NCBI GenBank assembly: GCA_030549495.1
Contig: JAUIRK010000054.1
Span: 434,001 to 498,000 of the forward strand
DNA from: Nectonema munidae
Taxonomy: Eukaryota; Nematomorpha; Nectonematoida; Nectonematidae
Length of the DNA stretch: 64,000 nt
Direction: 5' to 3'
The position numbers and the translations under genes are program-made. Of this stretch, positions 1-12,900 are shown piece after piece. The stretch's first letter is position 1, and the number at the start of each line of letters is the position of its first letter. The notes beneath the pieces are model-generated. The model saw nothing but the letters and a program-made list of their open reading frames with translations. It did no database searches and was not told the origin of the DNA.

Positions 1-719
1 CGCGCGCACACATCTATTCCAAATGACATATGTGCAATAGAATTCGCTCATTGCGTCCTAACGATAACGATATTACTCTTTATTTAATTCCACAGCACCA
101 TCATACAACACACACGTTGGTAGTGATAATATTCTCCCTCCCACCTTAATTTCCTAGCAGCACAGCATGCAGCAACTGAGTCAGATGCACTGTTGAATAA
201 GGTGAAATTCAATATTCTTGGTAGCGCGCGCATCGGTGGTACCCTCTTCCTTCCTAGTTTATAATCACGATCCACAGTTCCCAAGTTGACTAGTCACTGC
301 ACGAAACGCGTAACACATATTGTATAGATGCAACGCGTACTCGCCTACCATCTCGTGTCATTGTTTTTTAGAAAATCTATATGTATTGATCTCTCTCTTC
401 TTGCTCCTTCAGTTAGTGACTTGTGTATACAATTTTCAATATGTATTATATACGAATGAAGTGAAAAATAGATGATGAATAAATATGCTTTGTCTTTAGT
501 GTTTGGAATATACGTGTGCATCGTTAAACATTGCTTTTTGTTTTTAAGCTGAAATCTAGTGAAAGTGCTTCCTTTCTCTTTGTGGTTTTTTATTATACAC
601 ATAATACACACTGCATCGCCTTCTGCCTGCCTGTCCTTCCTCCTACGCTCTTCAATATTCCTTACTCGTAGTAATCCCTTTTCTTCTACTCTCTTTTCAT
701 CTGATCGATAAAGCAGCAG
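1..719 (+). promoter_or_regulatory. mbl upstream region and probable 5' UTR
   Basis: This is non-coding sequence before the first mbl ATG. It is pyrimidine-rich on the plus strand from about 590 to 720 and has several TATA-like stretches, but no transcription start can be fixed by eye. A 183-codon minus-strand frame over 345-896 overlaps conserved exon 1 and is most likely only the antisense shadow of it. Confidence 0.35.
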
Positions 720-944
720 ATGGCGGCCATTATGAATGCCACGTTCAGCAACAACAGCCTCATGAATAATGGGGGTGGGGCAGTGGCGCCCATCAAAGAC
801 TCTCGCTGGCTCACCCTGGAAGTCTGTCGCGAGTACAAGCGGAACAAGTGCACACGGAGCAACTTGGAGTGCAAGTACGCCCACCCTCCCGCACACGTCG
901 AGATTCAGAATGGGCGTGTCACTGCTTGTTTTGATTCCATCAAG
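720..944 (+). CDS. mbl: mbl first coding exon with CCCH finger 1
   Basis: The exon encodes 75 residues from the ATG at 720 and ends at AAG|GTATCT in phase 0. A second in-frame ATG follows four codons later and either could start translation. The segment from KDSRW to FDSIK is the diagnostic muscleblind N-terminus. It already contains the first cysteine of finger 2, so this finger is completed only after splicing to 7770. Confidence 0.95.
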
Positions 945-3900
945 GTATCTTTGTCGTTAACTTTCGAGCTGGCATCGCATTCCGCCGCACCTTTCCCACC
1001 CGTGTTCCTGGGAATTTACCTTTTGTTTGCTTAATCCATTAGATCTCATAAAAAACAGACGAGATTAAGTTATTTGATATAAAAGTATCTTTAAGTCGTT
1101 TGCGTTATCTAAAAAAACCTTGCGATGTTTTGTCTATCTAATCTGCATTTATATACGTTTTTCTAAATATGCCAATTTCTTATCTTTGTTATTGCTATAA
1201 TTTGGCGCAAAAACATTTCAGTTTTTAATCCGTCATATTTTTTGGAGTTCTAATAAACAGTTTCGAGAGTTGATGGGGATAGTAGACCGAGTGAAATTTA
1301 AGTAGTTTGGCTATTTTCATAAAATTAAAATGGCATTTGTCACATTAAAGGGTTAAACGCAAATTTCTGAAAGCCTTAACTTGTATTCGTTTTAGAACAA
1401 CCATCAATTTCCCCCAAAAATGTAAAATTAAAATTTATGTGTGTAAATGAATTTTTTTATAAATTCTGTTTTCTTTTGATTTTTCCCTAATTTTAGGATC
1501 GTTTTTTGAATCAATGAAAGTGAGATGTTTATCATGAAATTGAAATAGGATTAATCCAGAACAGGGGCGCACATCCTCAAAATTATTGGGGGCGAAATTT
1601 TTTTCTTGCAATTTTCAAAATTAGTGGTTTGGAAATACCACGGGAGACCAAATATTCAAGCAATCCTTTAAAATAGAGTGTATTCAGCGCATACCTAAAG
1701 TCCTAAATTTATAAGACTACTTTATATTTTTTTTTTACAAAATTGGTGAATTTAAATACTATACTTCCAGCTAAAATATTTTAATTAAGTTTACAGAATA
1801 TAGACTAGTTTAAAAAATCCAAAATTGTTAGGGGGTGGAATAGGCTTTTCATTTGAAAAATGAAGTAGTCTACCAGGCACATTTTGATGAAATGATATTT
1901 GATTACTAAAGGTTAGATAGTTTTATAAGTGAATTTAGTCTAAAGGCAAAGAGTCTACTAGGCACCCTGCGATGTTTATATGAAAAAATGTGATTGATTC
2001 AGGGGCAAGGGTATAACATGAAGTTATAATTGTGCAAACAAAAATAAAACAAAAAATTAAAATCGCATTATTTCATTCTCAGCATCATTCAAAAATAGTT
2101 TAAAAGCTAAATTGATACAAGCTACAAAAATCTACAAAAAGTAAAATAACTTAACATTTTGCAATGATTTGCCTTTTATAATAACTTTTAAGGAAAAAAA
2201 GTCTATCAGAAAAAGTTATATAGCTTCAACAAAAACTAAAAAATTTTAGAGCATAACTTAAGTTTTTGAAAACTAATTTGACGTATCCCCTACAGCATAC
2301 TCTATGGGTGGCATGGCAGGTTGGTTGAGATGATGGACATAGCACGGAAGCCTCTAGATTCGATTCCTTATCGATACAAATTTGTTCTGCACCTTACCTT
2401 TTACTCAAAATGAAAAATTTGCTGCATAATTAACATAAGAGAGAAAGGAGATAAAATAAACTAATAAAACAATTTTCACTATTTTAAAATGGAACCGTCT
2501 GTTCTCAGAATAATTTCAAAATAATAGGAGGCATAAATAATTAGAGTTTATTTGATATTTTCAAGTTTTTATAAGCACGAAAGGCCAACGTTTAAGTAGC
2601 TAGCCCTTATAATTAAAAAATTATTTAAAATTAATCAATTTATCTCTTAATTTTTTAGAATTGTCCATGAGACAAAATATCTTATGGAAATAACGGGGCG
2701 AATTTTCCATGAAACAAAATGTCTTATGAAAATAATGGGGCGGATTGTCCATGGGACGAACTGTCTTATGAAAATAACGGGGCGAATTGCCCATGAAACA
2801 AAATGTCTTATGAAAATAGTAGGGCGAATTGTCCATGGGAGGAACTGTCTTATGAAAATAATGGGGCGAATTGTCCATGTGACGAACTGTCTTATGAAAA
2901 TAATGGGGCGAATTGTCAATGGGACAAACTGTCTTATGAAAATAATGGGGCGAATTGTCCATGGGACGAACTGTCTTATAAAAATAACGGGGCGAATTGT
3001 GCATGAAACAAAATGTCTTATGAAAATAGTAGGGCGAATTGTCCATGGGAGGAACTGTCTTATGAAAATAATGGGGCGAATTGTCCGTGGGACGAACTAT
3101 GAAAAAATGAAATAATGGGGCGAAATGTCCGAGGACCAAACTAACATAAATCAAAGTATACGAGAAAAGAAAATCATTGCGTTTTTTTTGAATATTTCTG
3201 TCTACAAATAAAATTCTGACAGCTGTTATAAATAGATCAAGTACATTTTTAACAACTAATATTATATTTTTATTGTAATAATCAACAAATTTTCTTAAAA
3301 AAGTGATTTGATTATGTAGTGTTACTTATAAAATTTAACAATCGAACATTTTAAAAAATATCTGCTCAAATATTAAGCAAATAGAGTATTGTTGCTTTTA
3401 AACTGAATAGATAATCAAAATATTCATTCCAAAATAACTATTGAAGAAAATTTTTTGACTTGAAAAAATTAAAGTTTTAAAATGTTACAAAATGTAGCAA
3501 ACGCAGTGATAAAGATTAAGTGACTTGTTGAAAAAAAATTCTTAGCGCGAGTCTAAAATATTCATTGATATAAAATTGTAACGATTGAAAACTTTAAATT
3601 TAACTCTAAATGCAAATTAGACAGAAGCAGTGGGGAAGCCAAAAAAAAAAGTTGTTAGAAGGGGCACAATTTAAAAACAAAAAACTTGCGCAACATTATT
3701 TATACTTTCTTGATCCTTTCATTGGAGAAATTTTCAAAAACTGATATCGCATAAGATGCATGGGGCACCATGCGGTACATAGGAGTGTGGGCTCGGCCCC
3801 TTATGCCCTAGCCTAGCTACGTCACTGGAGAGAAGAGAGCTGAATGAGATAGGAGAGCTTAACAAGAGAAGAGGGCTTAAATGAAAGAAGAGAGCTTTAA

Positions 3901-6900
3901 TGAATGATTTAGTTTTAGCAGAGAAAGCGAAAGAGAAAAACAGAGGAGACAGAAAGAGAAATAGAATCACCGTGACAGAAGATGAGAAAATCTAGTGGAT
4001 CATCAACATGTGTTTGCTCAAAAATACCATAAAGAGGAGACACTGTGATAAACATTGCTTACTTATTGTGTGCATATTGAAGCAATGGATTATTATTATA
4101 TAGCTCTTACGCATCGTCTGTAAAATATGTTCGATAGGAAAAATTCGATCGTCATACATGTTTTATAAAAAAGCAGCAAACTTCTAGAAAATTATTGGGG
4201 GGGGGGGGGCGAAGGTCATTTTGGCCCCCCCCCCCCCCCCCGATGTGCGCTCCTGATCCAGAATGCCATATGAAAGTTGCTTTCTCATCTATAGATGCGT
4301 TAACAAATTGTCTTGAAATGTTCTCGGTTTATTTTAGCTTTTACCCATCTATAACTGTTTTATACATTTAATAGATAAAATAATTAGCTTTATTATATAC
4401 ATAAATAAAAGTTTGGGTTAGCAAACACTCACCTAGATGAATAATAATAATAATATTTAGTCTGCAGAATTTTTTAAAATTTAAATATTGGACCCCTATA
4501 CTTTCATTTTACTCCACAGAATCTTTTGAGACCTATTGTCAACATTTTTCCATTATCAATTTTTTCTAAGTAACGTAAATTTGAAAAAGTTTGAATGTTT
4601 TCATAAAATTTAATTTTTAATTTCACAGAAAAATCATGAAAAAATGACAGATATATTACTGTTCTAGCGGAATATATCCTGTCTGAATTTGGAAAAATTT
4701 GAGACAGGTGTATCTTTATTTTCAAGATAAAATGAAAAGGGAGAAATGCTAACTAAAAAAGGGCAATTGTCGCAAACTAACTCAGTGTGACTTTACACAT
4801 GTATTTTGAATAATTTTTTACATTTTCTAGCTGTCCTGCTTCTCTTTGGCTTACATATCATACAAAAAGTTCTACGCTTTGGGAAATTCGCTCTGCAAAA
4901 ACCATAGAAATTAAAAATATCTTTGTTTTCAGATTTATTTGAGGGGTTTGTGATCTTATCTTCGTAGCTTAGAACAAATGCCAGCTTCTTTATGAAAATT
5001 TCCTCCTTTTTATTGAAGGGAAGTCGTCAGGTGTATTGAATTTGGCAATTATTAAGGAATTTAGTGAGCTAATGTCTAAATAATTGGAAAAAGCTCTCCT
5101 TGTTCATCTACTACGTGGCTTGTAACTGTTGTATTGCTTTGCCATTTTGGCACACACACCACTTTTATCCACCCCATATTCTAAAAAAATTTGGTTTTCC
5201 TTAAAGAGGGATTCTCTTTTTTTTGTGTTGGGGTGGGGGTTTATTTAGGGGGGGGGGTTTTTTTTGGGGGGGGAGAGAGGGGGGTTGTTTTTTTCTTCCC
5301 CTTTTTTGGGGGTGTAAGTTGGGCGAAGTATGTACTTTTGGTATAAACCTTTTGCATGACATTGCAGTGCCACATATAGTGTACTTTTTTGAAAGAGTCC
5401 ACTCAGCAATTTCATGGGAAGTGGAATTATTCTTTCCCCTTTTATAGTCACAAACCTATCAACAGCTCTATTTGGCGTGCATAAATCAAAAAATAATTAT
5501 AACTTAATTTTTAAATGTCATATAACACGCTATAAACAAAAAATTCCAAAAATAATTTAAAAAATGCAATAAACAGAAGTATTTTGGTAACTCAAGCCCC
5601 AAGCACTCAAAACTGTTCTGCGTTGTAGTGAATATAAACTCGGCCTCTGTCTTTTATGATCGTGATTTCCACCAAAACAAAGGCTTTTTAAACAAAAGGA
5701 TTTCTTGATCAAGTGCTCGAAGACTTTCTTGGAAAAGGAGCTGGTCAAAAATATCGGCTAGGTAATCAACCATTTTATTCCATGCTTCATCTTGGAAGTG
5801 AGCTACAATATCTTTTCTTTCTTAAGTCTCCGGGAATAGCTTTATTTCATCTTTTATTTGAAAGACAAGATTGATGGCGTTTCCTTTCAACAACCAACGT
5901 ACTGCTGTGTAGAAGCGAAGGACTTTGTTGTGGTCAGCATTCATGTCTTTGCATAGTTCTTTAAAAATAGGGGAGTATTAAGTGCTCGAGTCTTCGCATA
6001 ATTTTGATTGTGGATGAGGAGAAAGCTTTTTCACTTTCGAGTGGAATCCTGATTCGATCCAGCATAGCATACATACCCCACCACATACATACTCTTTCGA
6101 TTGAAGATCTTCGTCTCGACTCTTGCTCAAGAACTTATGTTATGGCATCATCAGCTTTTGTTGTTGTTTCAAGTGCACTGCAGAATAAGAATTTATCTTC
6201 GATCTCACATTGAATTTATGTATCTCATGAAGACAAGCAACTAAGAACATGAAAAACTTACATCTGTTGACTCGCAGAGTTGAAAGGAGAACAAGGGGGG
6301 AGGGGCGACCTTTGATTTTAGGCAAAACCTGTTCCTGATGCATCTTCCTTCCACTCTCTTTTCCAAGAATAAGATTTTATAATGCAGGCTTTTAGAAGAG
6401 TTTCTCAAATTGTGTGGAACTTTTTTTGTTTAGAAATTTCGAATGAAATCTCATATGAAACTTCCACTATGGTTGTACTCTCCTGCTGAAACGACCCACT
6501 TCCATCGATTCTTTGCATTTTAAGACACCTTTCATGCCGTTTGAAGAAATCGAAACCCTTCAAAAATACTTTATTCAAAAAAGTACTTTTTAAAACTAAC
6601 AAATCATCATAGATACTTTTGAGAAGAATATAAAATAATAAATATACCGTATATTTGGGGGTATACGCCTACCTTTTAGCCCCCCCCCCCCCCCCACAAA
6701 TTGAGGACCGGCTTATATAACAGTAACAAAAAGCAAACCTTTAAATCTTGTGGCATATTGGGGCAGGAAACGAGGCGTAAGCATAGGCTAATACCGACGA
6801 CAGCCTCGGTGCGGTAACTACCGATGCAAATACATGTAGCTACTAATGTAATATTATAATTCGACAAAATGATATTAATCAAAGGAAAAAGAGCATAACA

Positions 6901-9900
6901 ATGCGGACATCATGCCGCCATTTGTAAAACCTCCGATCAGCTGATCGCTGACGAACAATTTACGGTATAGGTGCGTTAACACCAACCCTTTTTTATCACA
7001 AAAATGTTGAATAACAACATCTAGGATGACATCAGATCTTTATTTCTCACTAAAATAAATTACAATAAAAGGATATTTTTTGTTCATTTAAAATCCTTCA
7101 AAATTGCTAAAATCATCATCATCATCATCTGATGCGAAAAGTTCATCAAATAAATCATCATTTAGAGTTTCATCGTAAGGCTAGCCGATAATATAGGCGA
7201 GTTGTGTATTTTAGAAGTCGACTTATACCTCAGATATTACAAAAATCAAAAAATTACTCTCATTTTGGAGGTCGACTTCTACACCTAAATGTACGGTGAG
7301 CAAATTTTGTGCTTGACTCGGTGCACGAAAAATTGTCCGTTGGATAATGCCATGCAGAAAATTATCAGCGAGGAAGGAATATGGCCATTGACAAATTCAA
7401 AGGTTGATATCCAAGAATATAATGTATCTGATGAAAATAAAGACTCTTTAAAAAGCTTGGCGACCCCCTGCCAAGGCTTCGCGACTAACCCTCTTTGAAA
7501 CCCCTTCTTTTTAACTTTTTCCCTTTTAAAAATATTTAATGGAAAAAAACCCCTACTAAGGAGAAGAAAAAGGGAAAACAACTTTATTTTAGGGGGGAAA
7601 TTATTTAAAATTTCCAAAAGGGTAAATAAAAATAATAAATCTTTTTTGGGGAAAAAAAAAGTGGGTGGAAGAAAAAAATTTTTTCAAAAATGAGGGGAAA
7701 TTGGGGGGTTGGGGGGGGGGAAGAAAAGGCTGAAGAATATTGCTTGCATAATGACAAATTTTTTTGAAGGGGCGTTGCAACCGAGAAGCTCCTCCGTGCA
7801 AGTATCTACATCCGCCACAGCATTTAAAAGAGCAGCTACTCATTAATGGCCGCCAAAATCTGGCTTTGAAAAATGCCGCTCTTTTCTCAGGACAGTTGGC
7901 TACTTTGTCTCCTCTTTCACCGCTAACACCAATTCCGATGGGATTGACGACAGCATCACTAGTAAGGCGTTATCTTCACATTATTACAGGGTGGTTCTAG
8001 AACAATTCGTACATAGGGCTTCGGAGGTTATAAAAAAGCAGTCCGGGTTCTGAAACTTTTGGTGAGCATGAATCGGAGTTAGAATGGAAATGTCTAATTC
8101 CGACTCTAAATAAATATTGGGTTATTATCATTTTATTTGTTTATCTTATTTTTCTCTGAAATATATCCTTTTTTTATCCGTTACTGGCCATTGTTCCTAT
8201 AGAGCAGTGGTTCTCAATCAAAGGGCCAAATTAAGAACCAACATTACACGAGAGGGCTACACTAAAACTTCTGAAATATTATTATAGTTACCTAAACTGA
8301 CTCCAAATTGCTATATATATATATCATAAAATCAATAAACGATATTCCAAGTAATTAATTAATTAATTTTAAGAAAAAATTCTGTTTTAGTGCATATTGT
8401 TAACCTATTTTTTTCAGCAACTTTGCTATGTGGGCTGCAAAACAAGAAGTTGGGAACCACTGCTATAGAGGAACATTTTTTATTGGTATTTTTTTACCGT
8501 TTACGAAGCTATCAAAAGTGACATATTTTTTTAGCTATAAATATACTGAAATTTTAACTTCCAAGACTGCCTTTTTATAATATTGATAACTAATTGCTAA
8601 ACTGTATTGATTTTGTAAAAAAAACAATAATCAAGTGTTATGCTTGATGAATAATAATTTCTGTATGAGTATACTCAGGCATTTGATGCCAAATTAACCA
8701 AATTTTAATAATTTTGACCAGCTCTCAACTTCTTCATGGAACAATCGGTAGGATGATATAAGATTACCTAAACCAATTGAACATAAAAACAAACAGCATT
8801 GACATAACCAATAGCCGGTATTTCCTTATAATCTAGAAAAAGCAGACTACATTTACTTAACCGATTTTAGCCAAAAAGAGGCGCTATTTTCGTAAGCAAT
8901 TAGGGTATAATCCATAAAACTATAACATTTCCTTAATCCAGAGTCCAGTAAAAGGAGAGGAGATTAATTAATATGATATAAAAGTACCTTAGCCCATTGT
9001 ATTGCTGGAAAAGCAGAAACCAATGGTCGTAACCATACGGTATTTCCTAATAGTCCAGAAAAAGCAGACCTTAACCAATTTGAGCCCAGAAAAAGTAAAA
9101 AAAAGCATTTTGCAACTTAACTTTTAGGAATATTTTTTAAATTTATCAAGTTTTAATAATAATTTATTATTTTAAATTCGCGAATTTGAAAATTTGTGTT
9201 TTTCTCAGACTCCATCTTTCACGTATATTCCGTCTCCGACCCTCTTGCCCACAACGTATCAACTTCCGAATGGAACACTTGTGTCTGCCTTCTGCACCAC
9301 CGACACTACCGCTAATTCTATGTTTCCTCCTCCTCAACAGCACCACATGACAACTCCAGCCAATTCAATGTCTTTCGGATCTGCTACCTCTCCACTCTCT
9401 TCCCCGCCTGTCACTCAGCCACTAACGATTCGCAACAACGACATCTTCTCGCAAAGTGAAAATCGCTCCAATTTCGTAAATTTCGCTCCTCTTCCTTTCT
9501 CAATCTCCTCATCTTCCCTCTCTGCTTCTTCTTCTTCCATTATTTCTGCACCAATGCAAAGAAATGCCTCCCTTGAGAAAGAAGTGAGAAACTTTTTTCA
9601 TTTGTTCTCTCTTTTACGTGCATTAGTACTTACCGAGATTGTACGCTAACCCACGAGCTTGACATATCCAGACAGTGAATAAACATTTTTTCTCTACTAG
9701 TATTATTGAATAATAAGACTATTTTCATTTAAAAATGATAATTCTACTGTTGAAAAAAATTTGGAATCAGAAAAAATGGTAAGAGACTGGAAATGAAAGG
9801 AAAACATCTTTTATGGAACGATCATGATCGAGACAATGAAGTTGTGGTAATTGAATCCATCCCTATGATTTATGACACCCTCTACTATGATCCATGACAA

Positions 9901-12900
9901 CCTTGCAATTTTATCAAAAAAATTATTAACAAAATAATTGCTTTTTTTTTTGAAAATGCGCTTTTGTATTTCTACTTTGATAATAATGACGACGAGTGAG
10001 TTTTTCCAAGGCCAACGCTCGTCTTTACGTAGAATGCTTCAAATTAAATGATAACATTAGAACTTTAATTCGTCCCGTAAATGCGGTAGTTTACTTCACT
10101 TTAATTTTAACTCAAATCGCTCCAATCATATCCCGCAGCCTCATAAGCTCATCTTTTGAATAGCGATCAACATCACATTCTTGGATCGTCCTAGCTTCCA
10201 CTCCTCTGTCTTTCAAAATTGCTCCAATATGTTCAACAGGGTTTAAGTCTCGTGAATTGGGCTCTCAACATATTTTGCCTCTCATTTGCTCGAAAGCATG
10301 CAGCATCAGGGTTAACGAGAAAACACTCACGAGCATCATCCAAATCATTTTTGAGCTTTAAAAATGGAATCACGTTTTCCTCCTGAATATTTTTCGAAAG
10401 TAAGCTTCCGTCCCACTCTCCCTTTTTTTCCTTGATTTTCCACATGAGGCAGTTCCCAGTGAATCACAAAAATTGTAATGCAACTTGGAGCCTTAGGCAG
10501 TTCTTGTTACGGTTCGTTGTTGGCGATCTCTTCCTCACTAAATGCCCAGATCCTAATTTCCACTGAAAAATTCATCAGTAAAGCAAATCGTCCTCTTCAC
10601 ACTTAGACAAAACGAAAGGTGATTCTTTATGGTAATTTCATATTTCATGGGATTTGCAATTGCATGAGAAGCTCTCGTTCCTTCTTTCAAGCGAAATCTA
10701 CGAATCAAGTGTCTATTCACACACTTTCCCCGGTATTCCTTTAAGTGCTACGCAAAGTTTGCATTGCTTCTTCGTCGTCTCCCACGCGATTCTGAAATGA
10801 TGTTCTTGCGAGATTTTTTCTGGCGAACCCGAGCCAAAAATCGGGTGCGTATGCAAGGAAATAGAGAATAAAGTTGCCAAATACCAAAAAATATACACTT
10901 TATTTTCTGAGTAATAGAAAATATTTTGGAATTTATTCGTTTTTTTAAATACATTTTTACTTTATTTTCTGAGTGATTTCATCTCTATTGTTTCCCCCTA
11001 CCAAAATACATTTTTCCCAACGAGATCTAAGCACGGATCCGTAGGAAGAATGTAGTTTACAATGTTGGTGATTTATTAGTGATACTTTTACTTCTATATT
11101 TTCATTTTTAACTATAATTTGAAGGGTTTAAGGTAACAAAACTTTTATATTCAGCTAAATTTTGCTAACACTTTTATGCCCAATGGGAAATATCAGTGTT
11201 GAGTTACATAAAAACTCAATTAGTACCGTCTTCTTTTCTTTTTCAGTGAGTTATTATTTAAATTAGCTCTAGCATTGGTGACCCATTGTGTATCAAATCG
11301 TTAAGATATATCTTATTTTAAATCATAACGGACTCACTAAACATTTGGAGTTAATGAACTGGTGAATTTTTTTAAGGCATCTTCATCATCTCTAGAAGAC
11401 GAAGGAAATAAAGAAACGGGTATTATTGATCAGCAGCAAACTCTTGGTGATGCTCCAGCTAGCACTCGTGATAAGCGGGTCCACGAAGATGAAGATAAAG
11501 AAAGACTGACAAGTGCGGTTGATCTTGAGAGCGATGAAATCGCTAAAAATGAAAGCGACGAAGTCTTTGACAATGATGAACCAGAAGAAGAAAACAGACG
11601 AAAAAGATCAGACGAAAGTGTTGGCGTTGGCCAATCAAATGGCAATGACGGTGGTCATGACGTGAGCCAATTAAAAACAGGTGCTAGTATTAGAGACAAA
11701 GAAGAAGAGTATCTTTGTAACGATAGCAGTAGTAGTTTGTTGAGCAGTTGTGATGACAACAGCCACAACTTCCTTACTGAGCACAACAATGCACTAGCAG
11801 CGCCAGCACTCGTGGGCCAAACTACTCCAAATCAAACACAAGCCATGCCCCCGTACATGTACTCGCTACACCCACCGCAACACCAATTCTTACCTCACCA
11901 TCAGCATGGTGGTCATCAGGTGTACCAAACATCGTCCACCAATGATGGGCGTTGTGTCTTCTTCGATAGCTATCCTCTTCAAAATGTAAGTTCTTTATTT
12001 CATAGATAAATTTCACAACCAATAAAGGGCACATTTACGAGTCTAGGAGGATTCGAATTTTCATAAATACAATTTAAAATTGTCATCTCACCGCTTTCCC
12101 CAGATAATTTCAACATTACACGCTTTTCATTAAGAGCTAACTAGAAATGTAGCCTATTTATGCATAGACTTAGTTATGGAAAAGTGGTGCAAGACGATAA
12201 AAATCATGTCTCTAAGACCTTATGCTTTTCTTTTGATATTTCATTGCATCAATCTTTGAATTCTGTATGCGCAGAATGCCGCATAAATGTTTTCCTTTTC
12301 TTTCAAGATTGAGGTGTTCTATTTTCTATTCCTTGGTAAAAAATGGACAATGTTACTCTTTCTCCGGAGTAAAAAATAAAATATTTTGTCTTAAGAATCA
12401 TCAGGCGAAATTTAAGAACTTAGTTCACCTTATGAAATTTAAAACTAATCAAAAGCAAATTAATTAAACGTAACTAAGCAAATTACCTAACAATAAAAAG
12501 AATTTTTTAACACATAAAGAACGAAAAGCTAAAATATAACATTAAATCAAATCATGTTAGTTAAAAAGATTCAACCAATCAATATAAGTAAACTTGCTTG
12601 CTCCCTGAAAATCTTATTATATTACCCGCAACCCTGGTAGCGAATTGTTGTTCTTATCGGTAATTGCATCCATGCACACGATGAAAATGATTCACACTAG
12701 AATAGTCGCAGGTGGTCGGATAACGCACGCGTATCTCTTTTCAGATATATTATATTTTAATAATTTTTTTGTGAATGATAAAATTCAGATTTTCGCCTCC
12801 ATGGTGTCCACGCGGACTTTATAGAAGGAGGCATTGAGAAAAAGTCTCAAGACAAATTGCTTTACACTTTCATTAAATATATTTATTTAAAAAAAAATTA

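Larger units (their letters stand above)
1562..4255 (+). mobile_element. non-autonomous hAT element, copy 1, complete with target duplication
   Basis: The element starts CAGGGGCGCACATC and ends with the imperfect inverse, GATGTGCGCTCCTG. Both ends are flanked by the same 8 bp, ATCCAGAA, at 1554-1561 and 4256-4263. CAGGG-type ends plus an 8-bp duplication are hallmarks of hAT transposons. It is about 2.69 kb and carries no transposase. Inside are a tRNA-like segment (about 2307-2380), a 42-bp minisatellite (2659-3137), a CAGTGACGTAGCTAGG-like internal end seen in reverse near 3810-3830, and long G and C runs near its right end. A second copy lies inverted at 50865-53454. It sits in mbl intron 1. 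Confidence 0.9.

Noticed and set aside
345-896. 183-codon minus-strand frame
   Set aside because: It lies antisense to the conserved mbl first exon and upstream sequence, has no recognisable domain and low-complexity composition.
2307-2380. Functional tRNA gene
   Set aside because: No complete cloverleaf with a matching acceptor stem and no terminator directly after it; better explained as a tRNA-derived module of the hAT element.
2684-3115. Long plus- and minus-strand frames with 14-residue repeats
   Set aside because: They are produced by the 42-bp minisatellite, whose period keeps all frames open; no start context or splice support.
2659-3137. CRISPR-like array
   Set aside because: Units are contiguous and similar over their whole 42 bases without variable spacers, and the setting is a eukaryotic transposon.
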